Positions 7,136 through 15,759 are shown, counted from the stretch's first letter. The stretch is DNA of 64,000 nt from CAWCON01 sp963797185 (GCA_963797185.1 CAWCON010000001.1:1-64000); one strand, 5' to 3'. Made by a program: numbers and translations. Notes: generated by a model not told the origin, from the sequence alone.

Positions 7136-9148
7136 CTAATCTATCCTTGCGTCTTGAGTCAATAACCGCTCACGCATCTCGCGAAAGCGACGTTCCTGCT
7201 CTGAAGCAATTTCATCGGACGATTTAGTCCGATTAGCATGCACCGTCGTAGATTCTCCCTTACCACCACCGCCAATAACATTTACAACCGGAATAACAAT
7301 CGGGCTGCGTTGTGTCTGCTCAAATAGGAAGTGTGTCAGGTGTTCTTTAAGCTCTAGTTTGAAACGGTCAAGATCAACCCGTTTAAAGCGCTGACCGACT
7401 GCTCTTCGCAACTCCTGTCGTAAGCCGTTCATGAGTTCTTCATTATCGCGCATATAGATAAAACCACGACTAATAATGTCAGGACTTGTTAACAAGTTGC
7501 CAGTTTTCTTATCAATGGTCAGTACAACCGCAACGAGCCCTTCTTCACTCAACAGTACTCGGTCTTTCACGACCACATTACTGACAAGTGCTCCTGTCTG
7601 ATCGACAAGAATTGTTCCATGAGGAACTTCATCGCTGACCGTGATAGTGTCGGTCGACAAGGAAATAACTTGTCCGTTCTCGGCATTAACCGTGTTGCCT
7701 CTTGGGAAGCCATGCTCAACAGCAATCTCGATATGGCGCTGCTTTGAACGAAAGCTACCATATATGGGAACAAAGAACTTGGGATGCAACATGTCGATCA
7801 TCTCAGCATATTCGTCCATACTGGCATGTCCGGAGACATGAACAGGTCCACAACCATCAATCTCATGAGTTTCATGACGGAAAACATGTACACCCTTGCG
7901 CATAAGATCATCAACCATATCGCCAATAGCAGCATCGTTACCAGTTTCAGGAATAGGTGTACTGGATAGTACGACTGTATCTTGAGCCTTTAACTTAATA
8001 TGCTTATGGTCACCTGTAGCCATTCGTTGCAGCGCTGAGCTCGGTTCACCCTGCCCTCCGGTACATACAACAACAACTTCACCATCCTTTAGACCCGCCA
8101 CGTTGGCAATCGGTATGAAAGTTCCTTTAGGAATCTTCACAAAACCGAGGCGAACCGCCATCTCTAACGTGCTAATCATGCTTCGGCCGTCCATTGCCAC
8201 TTTGCGGCCGTGATGAACAGCAGCATTAATAATCATCTGTATTCGGTTAATATTGGTCGAGAAGATGGCGATAAACATGCGACCTGGCGCCCTATCGATT
8301 AGTTCGACAAAACTCGGTTCAAGGATACTTTCGCTGGGCGTCCGGCCCGGGCGTTCAGTACTTGTGCTTTCGCTAAGTAGCGCTAAAACACCTTCTTTCC
8401 CAAGCTCTTTCAGACGTTCCATATCAGTTCTCTCATGGTCAAGCGGATTGGGATCAAATCGAAAGTCACCACTGTTAACAATCCGGCCTACCGGTGTATC
8501 AAGCACAATTGAGGTGCTACCCGGTATGGAGTGGGTAATCCGAACTAGTTCAACGAAAAACTGACCGACTTTTAGGCGCTCATGGGTATTTTCGTTCATA
8601 ACAATTGTCTGAAGTTCAAAACCTTCAGGCATTGGCAGCCCAAAATTTTCAAATATTTCTTCAACTCGGCCGATTGTAAATCGGGAACCGTAGATAGGTG
8701 CAGGAAATTTTGGGACAATATGGGGCAATCCGCCAATGTGGTCGAGGTGACCGTGGGTAATAATATAGCCCTTAATTTTCTGGCGAATACTTTCCAAGTA
8801 GGTAGTATCAGCGATAGCATAATTAATACCTGGCAAATCAACACCAAGATCATTACCGCAATCTAAAAGAACTGCGTCATTCATGTACTCAACAAGGATC
8901 ATGTTCTTTGATCCTCCACCGTCCATTCCTCCTAGGCCAATAATTTTTAGCCGAGGACTGTCATCAATGAAATTAGCTCTTCGCTCATGATTAGGTGTTG
9001 TTAGAGGTGCAGCAGCGTATTGGTTTGCAACGCGTTGCGCATCCTCCTGGCTGCGTTTTTGAGCTCTCATAGCAGCACTGCGACTAACACTGCGTCCGTT
9101 GTTAGGTCTTGAGCCTTGCCTCTGATTGGGTTTTTGGGGAGAATCCAT
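7136..9148 (-). CDS. rnj: Ribonuclease J
   Basis: 670 residues. A basic, Gln/Arg/Asn-rich extension of about 60 residues precedes a metallo-beta-lactamase/beta-CASP ribonuclease. The metal-binding motif is THGHLDHIGG (131-140); SGDFRFDPNP and VHVSGHASMDE match further conserved motifs, and the C-terminal domain ends with HFLFEQTQRSPIVIPVVNVIGGG-type sequence. RNase J combines endonuclease and 5'-3' exonuclease activity and matures or degrades RNA in bacteria without RNase E. The long N-terminal tail may bind RNA or partners. GAAAGGAT precedes the start. PNPase is encoded just upstream, giving the main mRNA decay enzymes together. Confidence 0.94.
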   Translation of the reverse strand: MDSPQKPNQRQGSRPNNGRSVSRSAAMRAQKRSQEDAQRVANQYAAAPLTTPNHERRANFIDDSPRLKIIGLGGMDGGGSKNMILVEYMNDAVLLDCGNDLGVDLPGINYAIADTTYLESIRQKIKGYIITHGHLDHIGGLPHIVPKFPAPIYGSRFTIGRVEEIFENFGLPMPEGFELQTIVMNENTHERLKVGQFFVELVRITHSIPGSTSIVLDTPVGRIVNSGDFRFDPNPLDHERTDMERLKELGKEGVLALLSESTSTERPGRTPSESILEPSFVELIDRAPGRMFIAIFSTNINRIQMIINAAVHHGRKVAMDGRSMISTLEMAVRLGFVKIPKGTFIPIANVAGLKDGEVVVVCTGGQGEPSSALQRMATGDHKHIKLKAQDTVVLSSTPIPETGNDAAIGDMVDDLMRKGVHVFRHETHEIDGCGPVHVSGHASMDEYAEMIDMLHPKFFVPIYGSFRSKQRHIEIAVEHGFPRGNTVNAENGQVISLSTDTITVSDEVPHGTILVDQTGALVSNVVVKDRVLLSEEGLVAVVLTIDKKTGNLLTSPDIISRGFIYMRDNEELMNGLRQELRRAVGQRFKRVDLDRFKLELKEHLTHFLFEQTQRSPIVIPVVNVIGGGGKGESTTVHANRTKSSDEIASEQERRFREMRERLLTQDARID

Positions 9149-9189
9149 GTGTAGATATCCTTTCGTTTGGTTGGTACTTATTTAATGAT

Positions 9190-9777
9190 TTAATGGCTGG
9201 GTGATGTTGAAATCTTTCGAAGAACTGCGGGAATGGTGGCAAAATCATCTATCAACGTCTGTCTCATGCCACCGTTATAAAGTGCAGCCGCAGGATGAAA
9301 CAGGGGTAGGTAAACCTGCCCACGGAAACGCTTCGGCTGACCGTGACACTGGCTAATCTGTAAATCTGGCATAAAACAATTAAGGCTGTGTCGGCCCAGT
9401 GTTATTACTATTTTAGGCTTTATAACATCAAGCTGAGCTTGAAGATATGGTAGAAAGGCCGCCTTTTCGTCAGGAAACGGATCCCGATTGGCTGGAGGAC
9501 GATATTTCACGATGTTAGTGATATATATATCGCTTCGTTTCAGACCGATGGTTGCTAGCATTTCATTCAAGAATTTACCAGCTGCCCCCACAAAAGGAAT
9601 GCCTTGCTCGTCTTCATGTTTACCTGGAGCTTCTCCAATAAAAACAATCTCTGCTGTCGGGCTGCCATCACCAAATACTAGCTGTGTCGCTGAGCTAGCA
9701 AGTTCAGGACAGATATTCTTGGCTAGAATGTCTTCCTTGATCTCATCAAGTTTTTTTTGAGCTACAGAATCAGTCAT
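9190..9777 (-). CDS. Family-4-type uracil-DNA glycosylase lacking most Fe-S ligands
   Basis: 195 residues. Motif 1 is GEAPGKHEDEQGIPFVGAAG (48-67), as in type-4 UDGs, and motif 3 appears as LFHPAAALYNGG (159-170). It should remove uracil from DNA. Type-4 enzymes usually hold a 4Fe-4S cluster with four cysteines. Here only the CP cysteine (C23) remains; the others align with K20, Y92 (in VKYRPPANRDP, normally VKCRPP) and F108. The cluster is therefore probably absent. Its ATG overlaps the preceding 78-residue ORF by 8 bases, so it is translationally coupled to the pnp operon. Confidence 0.85.
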   Translation of the reverse strand: MTDSVAQKKLDEIKEDILAKNICPELASSATQLVFGDGSPTAEIVFIGEAPGKHEDEQGIPFVGAAGKFLNEMLATIGLKRSDIYITNIVKYRPPANRDPFPDEKAAFLPYLQAQLDVIKPKIVITLGRHSLNCFMPDLQISQCHGQPKRFRGQVYLPLFHPAAALYNGGMRQTLIDDFATIPAVLRKISTSPSH

Positions 9778-10006
9778 TTTTTATCCCTGGGATAATTGCA
9801 TTGAACACTCGGTTAACGCCAAATATCACTAGCACAAAAGCTCCGAGATACTCCCACCAACTGCCGGTATCAAATGCCCGGGAGCTCACTAGATAGCCGA
9901 GGATAAAAGCAACGAGAGCTAAACCAAATGCATTCAGTCTTTTGTTGTACCACTGTTTCGGAACCGACTTTGGTGCAGGTTTAGTAACTGGTTGTTTAGC
10001 TGTCAT
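9770..10006 (-). CDS. Small two-segment membrane protein between pnp and udg
   Basis: 78 residues. A basic, Pro/Lys-rich N-terminus (about 25 residues) is followed by two hydrophobic segments: AFGLALVAFILGYLV and YLGAFVLVIFGVNRVF. Not recognised by name. It overlaps the pnp stop by 11 bases and the udg start by 8, so all three genes form one coupled unit. A membrane tether is possible but nothing shows it. Positive residues before the first segment suggest an N-in topology. Confidence 0.65.
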   Translation of the reverse strand: MTAKQPVTKPAPKSVPKQWYNKRLNAFGLALVAFILGYLVSSRAFDTGSWWEYLGAFVLVIFGVNRVFNAIIPGIKND

Positions 10007-12149
10007 GATCCTTGGTTTTCCCTGTTTGTCTTTTAGCGGCTTTCATACTCAGCTGCAGTCGTCCACGATCGTCGATAGCAATAAGTTTAACGGTTACATG
10101 ATCACCTTCATGAACAACATCACTTGGCTTATCGATACGCTCCTCTGCCATCTCGCTAACATGAACAAGCCCTTCTTTTCCAGGTAGAATTTCTACAAAA
10201 GCACCGAAATCAAGTACGCTCACGACTCGACAGTTTTCATAGATTTTACCAACTTCAGGTTCGGCAGTAATTGATCGAATAATCTTAATAGCACCATCGA
10301 TTGATTTCTTGTCCGGGCTCGCAATAAATACAGTGCCGTCATCCTTAATATCAATTTCTGCGCCGGTCTCGGCAATAATCTTATTGATTGTTTCACCACC
10401 CTTGCCAATAACTTCGCGTATCTTCTCAGGATTGATCGTAATTGATTCGACTCTCGGAGCGTAAGGACTAAGATCGGCACGTGGTTCAGCGAGGGTTTTA
10501 AGCATGTGCGCCAAAATAAATGCCCGTCCCTCTTTGGCCTGGTTCAGTGCTGTTTTCAGGACATCAACCCCTAAACCATGAACTTTCATATCCATTTGTA
10601 AAGCAGTAACACCCTTCTCGGTACCAGCGACCTTGAAATCCATGTCACCCGCAAAATCTTCTGCATCAGCAATATCGCTCAATATGGCTGCTTTCTTGCC
10701 ATCAAGCATCAGACCCATAGCTATTCCACTAACCGGGCGACGAATAGGCACACCGGCATCCATTAATGCTAAGCAGCTGGAGCACGTAGCCGCCATAGAA
10801 GTACTGCCGTGCTGACTCATAATTTCAGTGACGGAACGAATTGTGTAGGGGAAATCCTGCTCAGTTGGCAGAACGCTTAACAAAGCACGTTCAGCAAGTG
10901 CAGAATGACCGATTTCACGGCGTCCAGGGCTACCAAGTCGACGGATATCACCAGTCGTATAGCCCGGCGCATTATAATGATGCATGAAGCGTTTCTCGCC
11001 CTCAGTCTCCATCGTATCAATCAGCTGAACATAACTAAGCGGTGCGAGCGTTACGATATTCAACGCCTGCGTCATACCTCTAGTAAATAGACTTGAACCG
11101 TGTGCTCGAGGCAAGATACCTACTTCTGAACTCAGCGCACGGATCTCGTCAAGCGCACGTCCATCTGGTCGGGCTCCATCTTTGAGTATACCATTGCGCA
11201 CGTCTTGGTTAACGGCAGACGACCACGCATCCTCGTAATCCCGCTTCAAGTTGGCGAAGGCCTCTTCTCCTAGCTCATCTGAAAAATGCTGAAGAAGCTC
11301 TTGGCGTAGCTCGTGCATTTTTTCGTGCCTTTCAGGATAACTAGCACGGATTTTAGCCCCTAACTTACCTTCAAGCCATTTATCTACTTGTTGTTGGATA
11401 TCTTTGCTTGGCAAACTAAGACTATAGTCCTGAGGTTTAACACCAACTTCTTTTATCAATTCGCGCTGTAATGTAATAGCTGGCTGGAGAGACTTATGGG
11501 CAATCACAAGCGCATCGGCAATTTGATCTTCACTGACTTCGTTAGCCCCCGCTTCAACCATCATGATAGCCTCTTCGGTCCCAGCCACCACTAAGTCGAG
11601 TCCACCACTTAAGAGTTGCTCCTTCGAAGCAAAAGGTGTTGGCTTCCCATCAACTAAGCCAAGTCGTAAGCCTGCAACAGGCCCATCAAACGGAGCACCT
11701 GTTAGCATAAATGCGGCACTCATCGCAATCATAGCAATAGCATCAGGTCGAAACGTCGGGTCAAGGCTAAGGACGGTTGCCACTCCTTGTACTTCATTTC
11801 TGTAGCCCTTTGGCCACAATGGTCGAATTGGACGATCAATCAAGCGACCAATCAAAACAGCTTCGTCACTCGGTTTACCCTCCCGTTTTACAAACCGGCT
11901 ACCGCTGATTTTACCCGCTGCATACATTTTTTCTTCATAATCAATACTGAGCGGAAAGTAGTCAAAACCAGCAACCGCCTGTTCGCTAACCATTGCCGTT
12001 GCCAACACAACAGTGTCACCATATCGGGCGAGCACTGACGCCGTTGACCGAAAGCCAACCCGGCCAACTTCTAAACTTAATGTCCGACCACAGAGCTGTG
12101 TCTCGACTTTAATAACTTTTTTGCCAAATGGATTGATGGTTTGTCCCAT
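9996..12149 (-). CDS. pnp: Polyribonucleotide nucleotidyltransferase (PNPase)
   Basis: 717 residues with the complete PNPase order: first RNase PH domain (VVLATAMVSEQ, DYFPLSIDYEEKMYAAGKI), all-helical linker, second RNase PH domain with the phosphate-site segment HGSTSMAATCSSCLALMDAG, then KH (ITINPEKIREVIGKGGETIN) and S1 (CRVVSVLDFGAFVEILPGKEG) RNA-binding domains. It degrades RNA 3'-5' using phosphate, and can add tails. AAAGGCGCGGGG precedes the ATG. The 220-base leader holds a strong stem-loop (12176-12230), the kind of structure used for pnp autoregulation in E. coli. rpsO lies upstream on the same strand, the usual rpsO-pnp order. Confidence 0.96.
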   Translation of the reverse strand: MGQTINPFGKKVIKVETQLCGRTLSLEVGRVGFRSTASVLARYGDTVVLATAMVSEQAVAGFDYFPLSIDYEEKMYAAGKISGSRFVKREGKPSDEAVLIGRLIDRPIRPLWPKGYRNEVQGVATVLSLDPTFRPDAIAMIAMSAAFMLTGAPFDGPVAGLRLGLVDGKPTPFASKEQLLSGGLDLVVAGTEEAIMMVEAGANEVSEDQIADALVIAHKSLQPAITLQRELIKEVGVKPQDYSLSLPSKDIQQQVDKWLEGKLGAKIRASYPERHEKMHELRQELLQHFSDELGEEAFANLKRDYEDAWSSAVNQDVRNGILKDGARPDGRALDEIRALSSEVGILPRAHGSSLFTRGMTQALNIVTLAPLSYVQLIDTMETEGEKRFMHHYNAPGYTTGDIRRLGSPGRREIGHSALAERALLSVLPTEQDFPYTIRSVTEIMSQHGSTSMAATCSSCLALMDAGVPIRRPVSGIAMGLMLDGKKAAILSDIADAEDFAGDMDFKVAGTEKGVTALQMDMKVHGLGVDVLKTALNQAKEGRAFILAHMLKTLAEPRADLSPYAPRVESITINPEKIREVIGKGGETINKIIAETGAEIDIKDDGTVFIASPDKKSIDGAIKIIRSITAEPEVGKIYENCRVVSVLDFGAFVEILPGKEGLVHVSEMAEERIDKPSDVVHEGDHVTVKLIAIDDRGRLQLSMKAAKRQTGKTKDHDS

Positions 12150-12175
12150 AATTTCCCCGCGCCTTTCTAAAAGTG

Positions 12176-12230
12176 ATACGGTACAGGGTTCAGATATACG
12201 CGTATCGTATAGCTGTGCTCTGTCCCGTAT
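12176..12230 (-). promoter_or_regulatory. Stem-loop in the pnp leader
   Basis: Arms 12176-12186 (ATACGGTACAG) and 12220-12230 (CTGTCCCGTAT) pair at 10 of 11 positions; inside lies a perfect 10-base palindrome ATACGCGTAT at 12196-12205. The structure ends about 26 nt before the pnp start codon. In enterobacteria an RNase III-cut hairpin in this position lets PNPase repress its own synthesis; here that is inference from position. Confidence 0.55.
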
Positions 12231-12369
12231 GCTTGAACTTACTTAATAATTACCTTTTATCATTTTATTTTAGGGTAGTTCTGCCCATTGTATCCGCATA
12301 TCACCGGTGCTCTATGGTTGAGCTTATACGATGAGTCGGATCTTGAAATACCCAAAAGTAAAAGGACAA
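12231..12369. other. rpsO-pnp intergenic region
   Basis: No ORF is convincing here. On the minus strand it is A/T-rich, with GGATACAATGGG around 12285-12295 that could be a -10 region for pnp, and no clear intrinsic terminator after rpsO. It probably serves as the distal pnp leader or promoter region. Confidence 0.4.
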
Positions 12370-12627
12370 TTAACGACGAATGCCTAATTTCTTAATAAGG
12401 TCTAGGTACGTTTGACTATCTTGTTTGGCAATATATTGCAATAAACGGCGGCGCTTGCCTACCAACTGCAATAAACCACGACGAGCAGCATAATCCTTCT
12501 TGTTGATCTTCATATGCTCAGCAAGGTCTTTTATGCGATCTGTCATAATGCCGACTTGTACAGCACTACCACCAGAATCATCTTTGTGGCTCTGCAAATC
12601 TTTTACCACCGACTGTTGATTTATCAC
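12370..12627 (-). CDS. rpsO: 30S ribosomal protein S15
   Basis: 85 residues from the GTG at 12627, close to the family's usual 88-89. SHKDDSGGSAVQVGIMTDRI, HMKINKKDYAARRGLLQLVG and KRRRLLQYI are the S15 signature; it binds the central domain of 16S rRNA. A longer in-frame GTG at 12690 would add 21 residues unlike S15, and would start inside the truB stop hairpin. The GTG at 12627 is also supported by a promoter (12638-12666) whose -10 ends only 10 nt upstream, leaving almost no leader and no Shine-Dalgarno sequence. Followed by pnp. Confidence 0.9.
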   Translation of the reverse strand: MINQQSVVKDLQSHKDDSGGSAVQVGIMTDRIKDLAEHMKINKKDYAARRGLLQLVGKRRRLLQYIAKQDSQTYLDLIKKLGIRR

Positions 12628-12637
12628 GCTAGAGAGG

Positions 12638-12666
12638 ATTTTACCAGATCGGGAGCCAAAATGCAA
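12638..12666 (-). promoter_or_regulatory. rpsO promoter (TTGCAT-17-TAAAAT)
   Basis: The -35 TTGCAT at 12661-12666, 17-bp spacer and -10 TAAAAT at 12638-12643 on the minus strand, with TGG before the -10. The -10 ends 10 nt before the GTG start, implying a leader of about 0-4 nt. Confidence 0.65.
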
Positions 12667-12670
12667 GGTG

Positions 12671-12694
12671 TCTAGTGCCAAGCTTGGCACTAGA
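12671..12694 (-). terminator. Perfect 24-base palindrome at the truB stop
   Basis: TCTAGTGCCAAG is followed directly by its exact complement, centred on the HindIII-like AAGCTT. The truB stop codon lies in its 5' side. As RNA it would form a 10-11 bp hairpin with a tiny loop, but no U-run follows. It may block readthrough or ribosomes, stabilise the truB 3' end, or be a protein site. Confidence 0.5.
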
Positions 12695-13385
12695 CTGTTT
12701 TGAGGTGTTTTTTGATAGTTGCATAATCAATATCAGAGATAGAAATAGCTTCATCAACATTAAACTGCCCGATGCTTAATCGGCGAATACTGTGAGCAAA
12801 TGCGCCTGTTTGTAATTTTGAGCCAATGTCACTCGCTAGTGATCGAATGTAGGTGCCACTACTGACTCGAGCAACCATATCTACATAAGGGTAGTTATAA
12901 TTATCGACGAGAAGTTCGTGCATGGTAATCGAGCGAGGATCCAATTCAACTGGACGACCCTGACGAGCAGCCAGATACGCTGGACGACCTTTAACCTTGA
13001 TAGCCGAAAACTGTGGTGGAATCTGTTCGCTCACTCCCAAGAATGTCTCTGCAACCCGACGAATTGTCGTTAAATCAGGCTGCGTATCCGATACGGCTGT
13101 TTTCTCGCCCTCTTCATCACCAGTCGTGCTCGTTTGCCCAAGCCTCAGGGTAAAAGCGTACGTTTTATCAAGTTTACTAAAAGACGCTGCTTGCTTGGTA
13201 TATGTACCGAATACAATTATTAATAGCCCTGTTGCTTCGGGATCAAGCGTGCCGGTATGCCCGACTGGAAAACGCTTTTTTGAAGTACGGGGTGGCATTG
13301 CTTGCTCGACCACAGCTCGTAACTTGTTAACAATATCAAAACTGGTCCAACCTTGTGGTTTGTCAATCAATAAAATTCCATTCAC
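12690..13385 (-). CDS. truB: tRNA pseudouridine-55 synthase
   Basis: 231 residues, on the short side, lacking a large C-terminal PUA extension. GILLIDKPQGWTSFDIV starts the catalytic domain; VGHTGTLDPEATGLL (41-55) contains the catalytic Asp48; RVSSGTYIRSLASDIG is the later conserved motif. It makes pseudouridine 55 in the T-loop of tRNAs. It lies upstream of rpsO, an arrangement close to the usual truB-rpsO-pnp order. The start ATG follows an intergenic region of 45 bases after the DHH-like gene's stop. Confidence 0.94.
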   Translation of the reverse strand: MNGILLIDKPQGWTSFDIVNKLRAVVEQAMPPRTSKKRFPVGHTGTLDPEATGLLIIVFGTYTKQAASFSKLDKTYAFTLRLGQTSTTGDEEGEKTAVSDTQPDLTTIRRVAETFLGVSEQIPPQFSAIKVKGRPAYLAARQGRPVELDPRSITMHELLVDNYNYPYVDMVARVSSGTYIRSLASDIGSKLQTGAFAHSIRRLSIGQFNVDEAISISDIDYATIKKHLKTV

Positions 13386-13430
13386 ACCGTTATACTAACA
13401 GACCGTTGCGAAGATCGATATGGCTACAGT

Positions 13431-15263
13431 CTAGATTGAGACGCCGGGAATAGTACCGTTCAGCCCTTGATCGTTATTGGCGACAGGTGCCGTTGGCTGA
13501 GTTGGCTGGATAAACGTCATCGGAGGTGGAACTGGTGGAGGCGCAAGTGTATTTAAAGGATCGGTGATAGGATTTTTCCCGAGCGCTTCAGATGGAGGTG
13601 GAACGGTTCCAAAGGTAGGAGTTGGCATCGGCATATCCAAAGCATCGATAGGTTCATTCGGTTGGCCCGTAAAATTCTGCGGAACCCCAGAGGGCTGATC
13701 AATATTATAGTCAGTCAAAGGATTCGTATCGGGTACAGGCAAAGCGGTAGCCGGTGATTTGATAATAAGAGCTGGCTCACTCGCTTCAGACGGACTTGGG
13801 TGAAGACTATCACCAAGCGGCTGGGCGTTCAAGGCGGCAATTGGCTCTAAGGGGCGATCTGTTTGAGTTGCCATGGCTGCTTCAACGGCGTTACGAGCAC
13901 TTTCTAGGTCAGGCGACAGGACATCTGATCGGCCCTCGTTATTTGTTCCAGATAGCTCCGGAATTGGCTCTTCTGATGGAGCTGGTTGAAGATGAGGGCT
14001 GTGAACGGCCTGTTCGAGTTGGGCTAATGTCTTGTCTGACTGATTAGGCTGTGCCAGTTCGTTATCTGGCGCACCAGAACCCTGGTCAGCAACTGCCGGT
14101 GCCGTATTGGGCAGATTAACTGGTGGCAAATTCATAGTAGTACCCGCTGTATCATTTTGGTAAGCCGGCATACTAGTATCTGGAGCGGTCGACGCAAGAG
14201 GAGCTGGCGTGTTGGTGCTGCTCAAGTTAACGGACGTGCTATCTATGGCTGCTGAGGTATCAATCATTGGCGGTGTCGCTGGGGGTACTTGGTTGTCAAG
14301 ATCATGTAACTGCCCTTCATCATCAATATGAATCCCTTGTGTCGGTGTTTCAGGAGCGGGAGGGGGCGTATTGGCCATAGTGTCAGCACCATCATTATGA
14401 TTAACCGTGAGCACCCCGTCGTTAGTACTGCTATCCGATGGTGGAGCAGCAGGAGGGTTAGTGCCCGGAGGAGGCTGGGTTGGCGAAGAAGGCGCTAAGG
14501 GGTCGGGTGGTGCCTGAGGAGGAGGCGTATCTAGCTTAGTTGCTACTAGTTGCTGATTAGCCCCTGCCGTCATAAGTCGAGCACTGATACTCATGGTTTG
14601 CGGTGTAGTTTTCGGATTACTGAAACGGTCCGTCTCTGCCACTATCCCGGTTAACAGAGCGGTTGCTATTTGACTGTCAAGAATATTCTTATCCAATTCA
14701 TCGCTAAGCTGGACAACCAATTCACTTAGACTGCTTACGCTGGTGTCTTCCCAGTGTATACTTCCAAGTTCGACATTTGAGGTATTGTTAATACTAATGA
14801 CTGTGGCATCGTGCAAAATTCGTCCGTGCGCGGTAATGGCCTGATCAAGATCGGTCTGTTGATGCACCCCTAAGCAAATAACGGCATCTACATTAAAATC
14901 GCCCTGACTAAACTCCAAATCTTTTTCATTAATCGTTGTTTTGTAAGGAGTAATAAAAATCTTGACGACTTTATCTTCAACTTTATAGCGAAGTTTATCA
15001 GCCTTCGATTTATCGAGCGCAATAATAAAGTCACGCAAACTATCCGTATTTACTTCAAGCGTCTTTTCTGGCTGCAGGAATTCAATCGTTGACGGTACCA
15101 CACCACTAAACACGGCTGTTCCGTGTTTACCTAGCTTATTGAGCATAAGTGTTAACCCTATACACGCAGCTAACTGATCAACCGAAGGATTACTACTAAC
15201 GGTCACCAAGACGTTGTTGGCCTGCTTAATCCGCTCTGTTACCTGAAGTTTGGCATTATCCAT
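13431..15263 (-). CDS. DHH-fold protein with degenerate active site and long proline-rich tail
   Basis: 610 residues from the ATG at 15263. An in-frame start at 15356 would add 31 residues, but a promoter (15300-15329) lies inside that extension, so I prefer the shorter form. Residues 1-245 resemble NrnA-type DHH phosphoesterases: SSNPSVDQLAACIGLTLML, then IATALLTGIVAETDRF and TTPQTMSISARLMTAGAN. The diagnostic DHH motif is replaced by INNT (158-161), and the first DxD-like motif by SVDQ, so metal binding is probably lost. The remaining ~365 residues are Pro/Thr/Ser/Asn-rich and probably disordered; no membrane segment is visible. Function unknown; a nucleotide- or RNA-binding scaffold is a guess. 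Confidence 0.8.
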   Translation of the reverse strand: MDNAKLQVTERIKQANNVLVTVSSNPSVDQLAACIGLTLMLNKLGKHGTAVFSGVVPSTIEFLQPEKTLEVNTDSLRDFIIALDKSKADKLRYKVEDKVVKIFITPYKTTINEKDLEFSQGDFNVDAVICLGVHQQTDLDQAITAHGRILHDATVISINNTSNVELGSIHWEDTSVSSLSELVVQLSDELDKNILDSQIATALLTGIVAETDRFSNPKTTPQTMSISARLMTAGANQQLVATKLDTPPPQAPPDPLAPSSPTQPPPGTNPPAAPPSDSSTNDGVLTVNHNDGADTMANTPPPAPETPTQGIHIDDEGQLHDLDNQVPPATPPMIDTSAAIDSTSVNLSSTNTPAPLASTAPDTSMPAYQNDTAGTTMNLPPVNLPNTAPAVADQGSGAPDNELAQPNQSDKTLAQLEQAVHSPHLQPAPSEEPIPELSGTNNEGRSDVLSPDLESARNAVEAAMATQTDRPLEPIAALNAQPLGDSLHPSPSEASEPALIIKSPATALPVPDTNPLTDYNIDQPSGVPQNFTGQPNEPIDALDMPMPTPTFGTVPPPSEALGKNPITDPLNTLAPPPVPPPMTFIQPTQPTAPVANNDQGLNGTIPGVSI

Positions 15264-15299
15264 TTTTTGTTTTTTAACCCTTAAGTCAAAATTACCATA

Positions 15300-15329
15300 A
15301 TCATAGTGTTTTGTCGATAGTTTTCTCAA
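15300..15329 (-). promoter_or_regulatory. Promoter of the DHH-like gene (TTGAGA-18-TATGAT)
   Basis: TTGAGA at 15324-15329 and TATGAT at 15300-15305 on the minus strand with an 18-bp spacer, giving a leader of about 30 nt to the ATG at 15263. It faces away from the rpsT promoter. Confidence 0.55.
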
Positions 15330-15347
15330 GGCTGCTGCATGAGGTAC

Positions 15348-15376
15348 TTTACACATCGACTATACCCCTGTATAGT
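15348..15376 (+). promoter_or_regulatory. rpsT promoter (TTTACA-17-TATAGT)
   Basis: TTTACA at 15348-15353, exact 17-bp spacer, TATAGT at 15371-15376. The leader to the rpsT ATG is about 26 nt and contains AAAGG, a Shine-Dalgarno sequence. Confidence 0.75.
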
Positions 15377-15408
15377 TTGTCTCAACATTAAAAGATAAAG
15401 GTTACGCT

Positions 15409-15759
15409 ATGCCAATCATAAAATCAGCTAAAAAACGCGTACGGGTTGCCCACAAGGCTAGCCTGCGCAATAGTAAATCAAAACGCTCACTTCGCAGCGC
15501 CGTTAAGTCATTCCATAAAGCAGTAACTGGCAAAAATAGCTCTACTGTTACTAAAGCTCACCGTACCGCTCAAAGCGAACTAGGTAAAGCAGGTAAGAAA
15601 AAAATACTTCACAAAAACAAAGTAGCTCGCAAACAGCGACAACTCTCACGAGCTGCAAAAACGGTGGCTACTGCTAAAGTTACCCCGAAAGTTAAAAAGA
15701 GTCCCGTCAAGAAAACGACAAAGACCACACGAACTCCGAAGAAGAAAACGAAAGCTTAG
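15409..15759 (+). CDS. rpsT: 30S ribosomal protein S20 with long basic tail
   Basis: 116 residues; S20 is normally 85-90. MPIIKSAKKRVRVAHKASLRN matches the family's N-terminus, and SAVKSFHKAVTGKNSS plus the helix up to about residue 88 complete the three-helix S20 core. An extra Lys/Thr/Pro-rich tail (about 89-116) would add strong positive charge for rRNA contact. It is one of few plus-strand housekeeping genes in this half, and its last 4 bases overlap the convergent holA stop. Confidence 0.93.
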   Translation: MPIIKSAKKRVRVAHKASLRNSKSKRSLRSAVKSFHKAVTGKNSSTVTKAHRTAQSELGKAGKKKILHKNKVARKQRQLSRAAKTVATAKVTPKVKKSPVKKTTKTTRTPKKKTKA

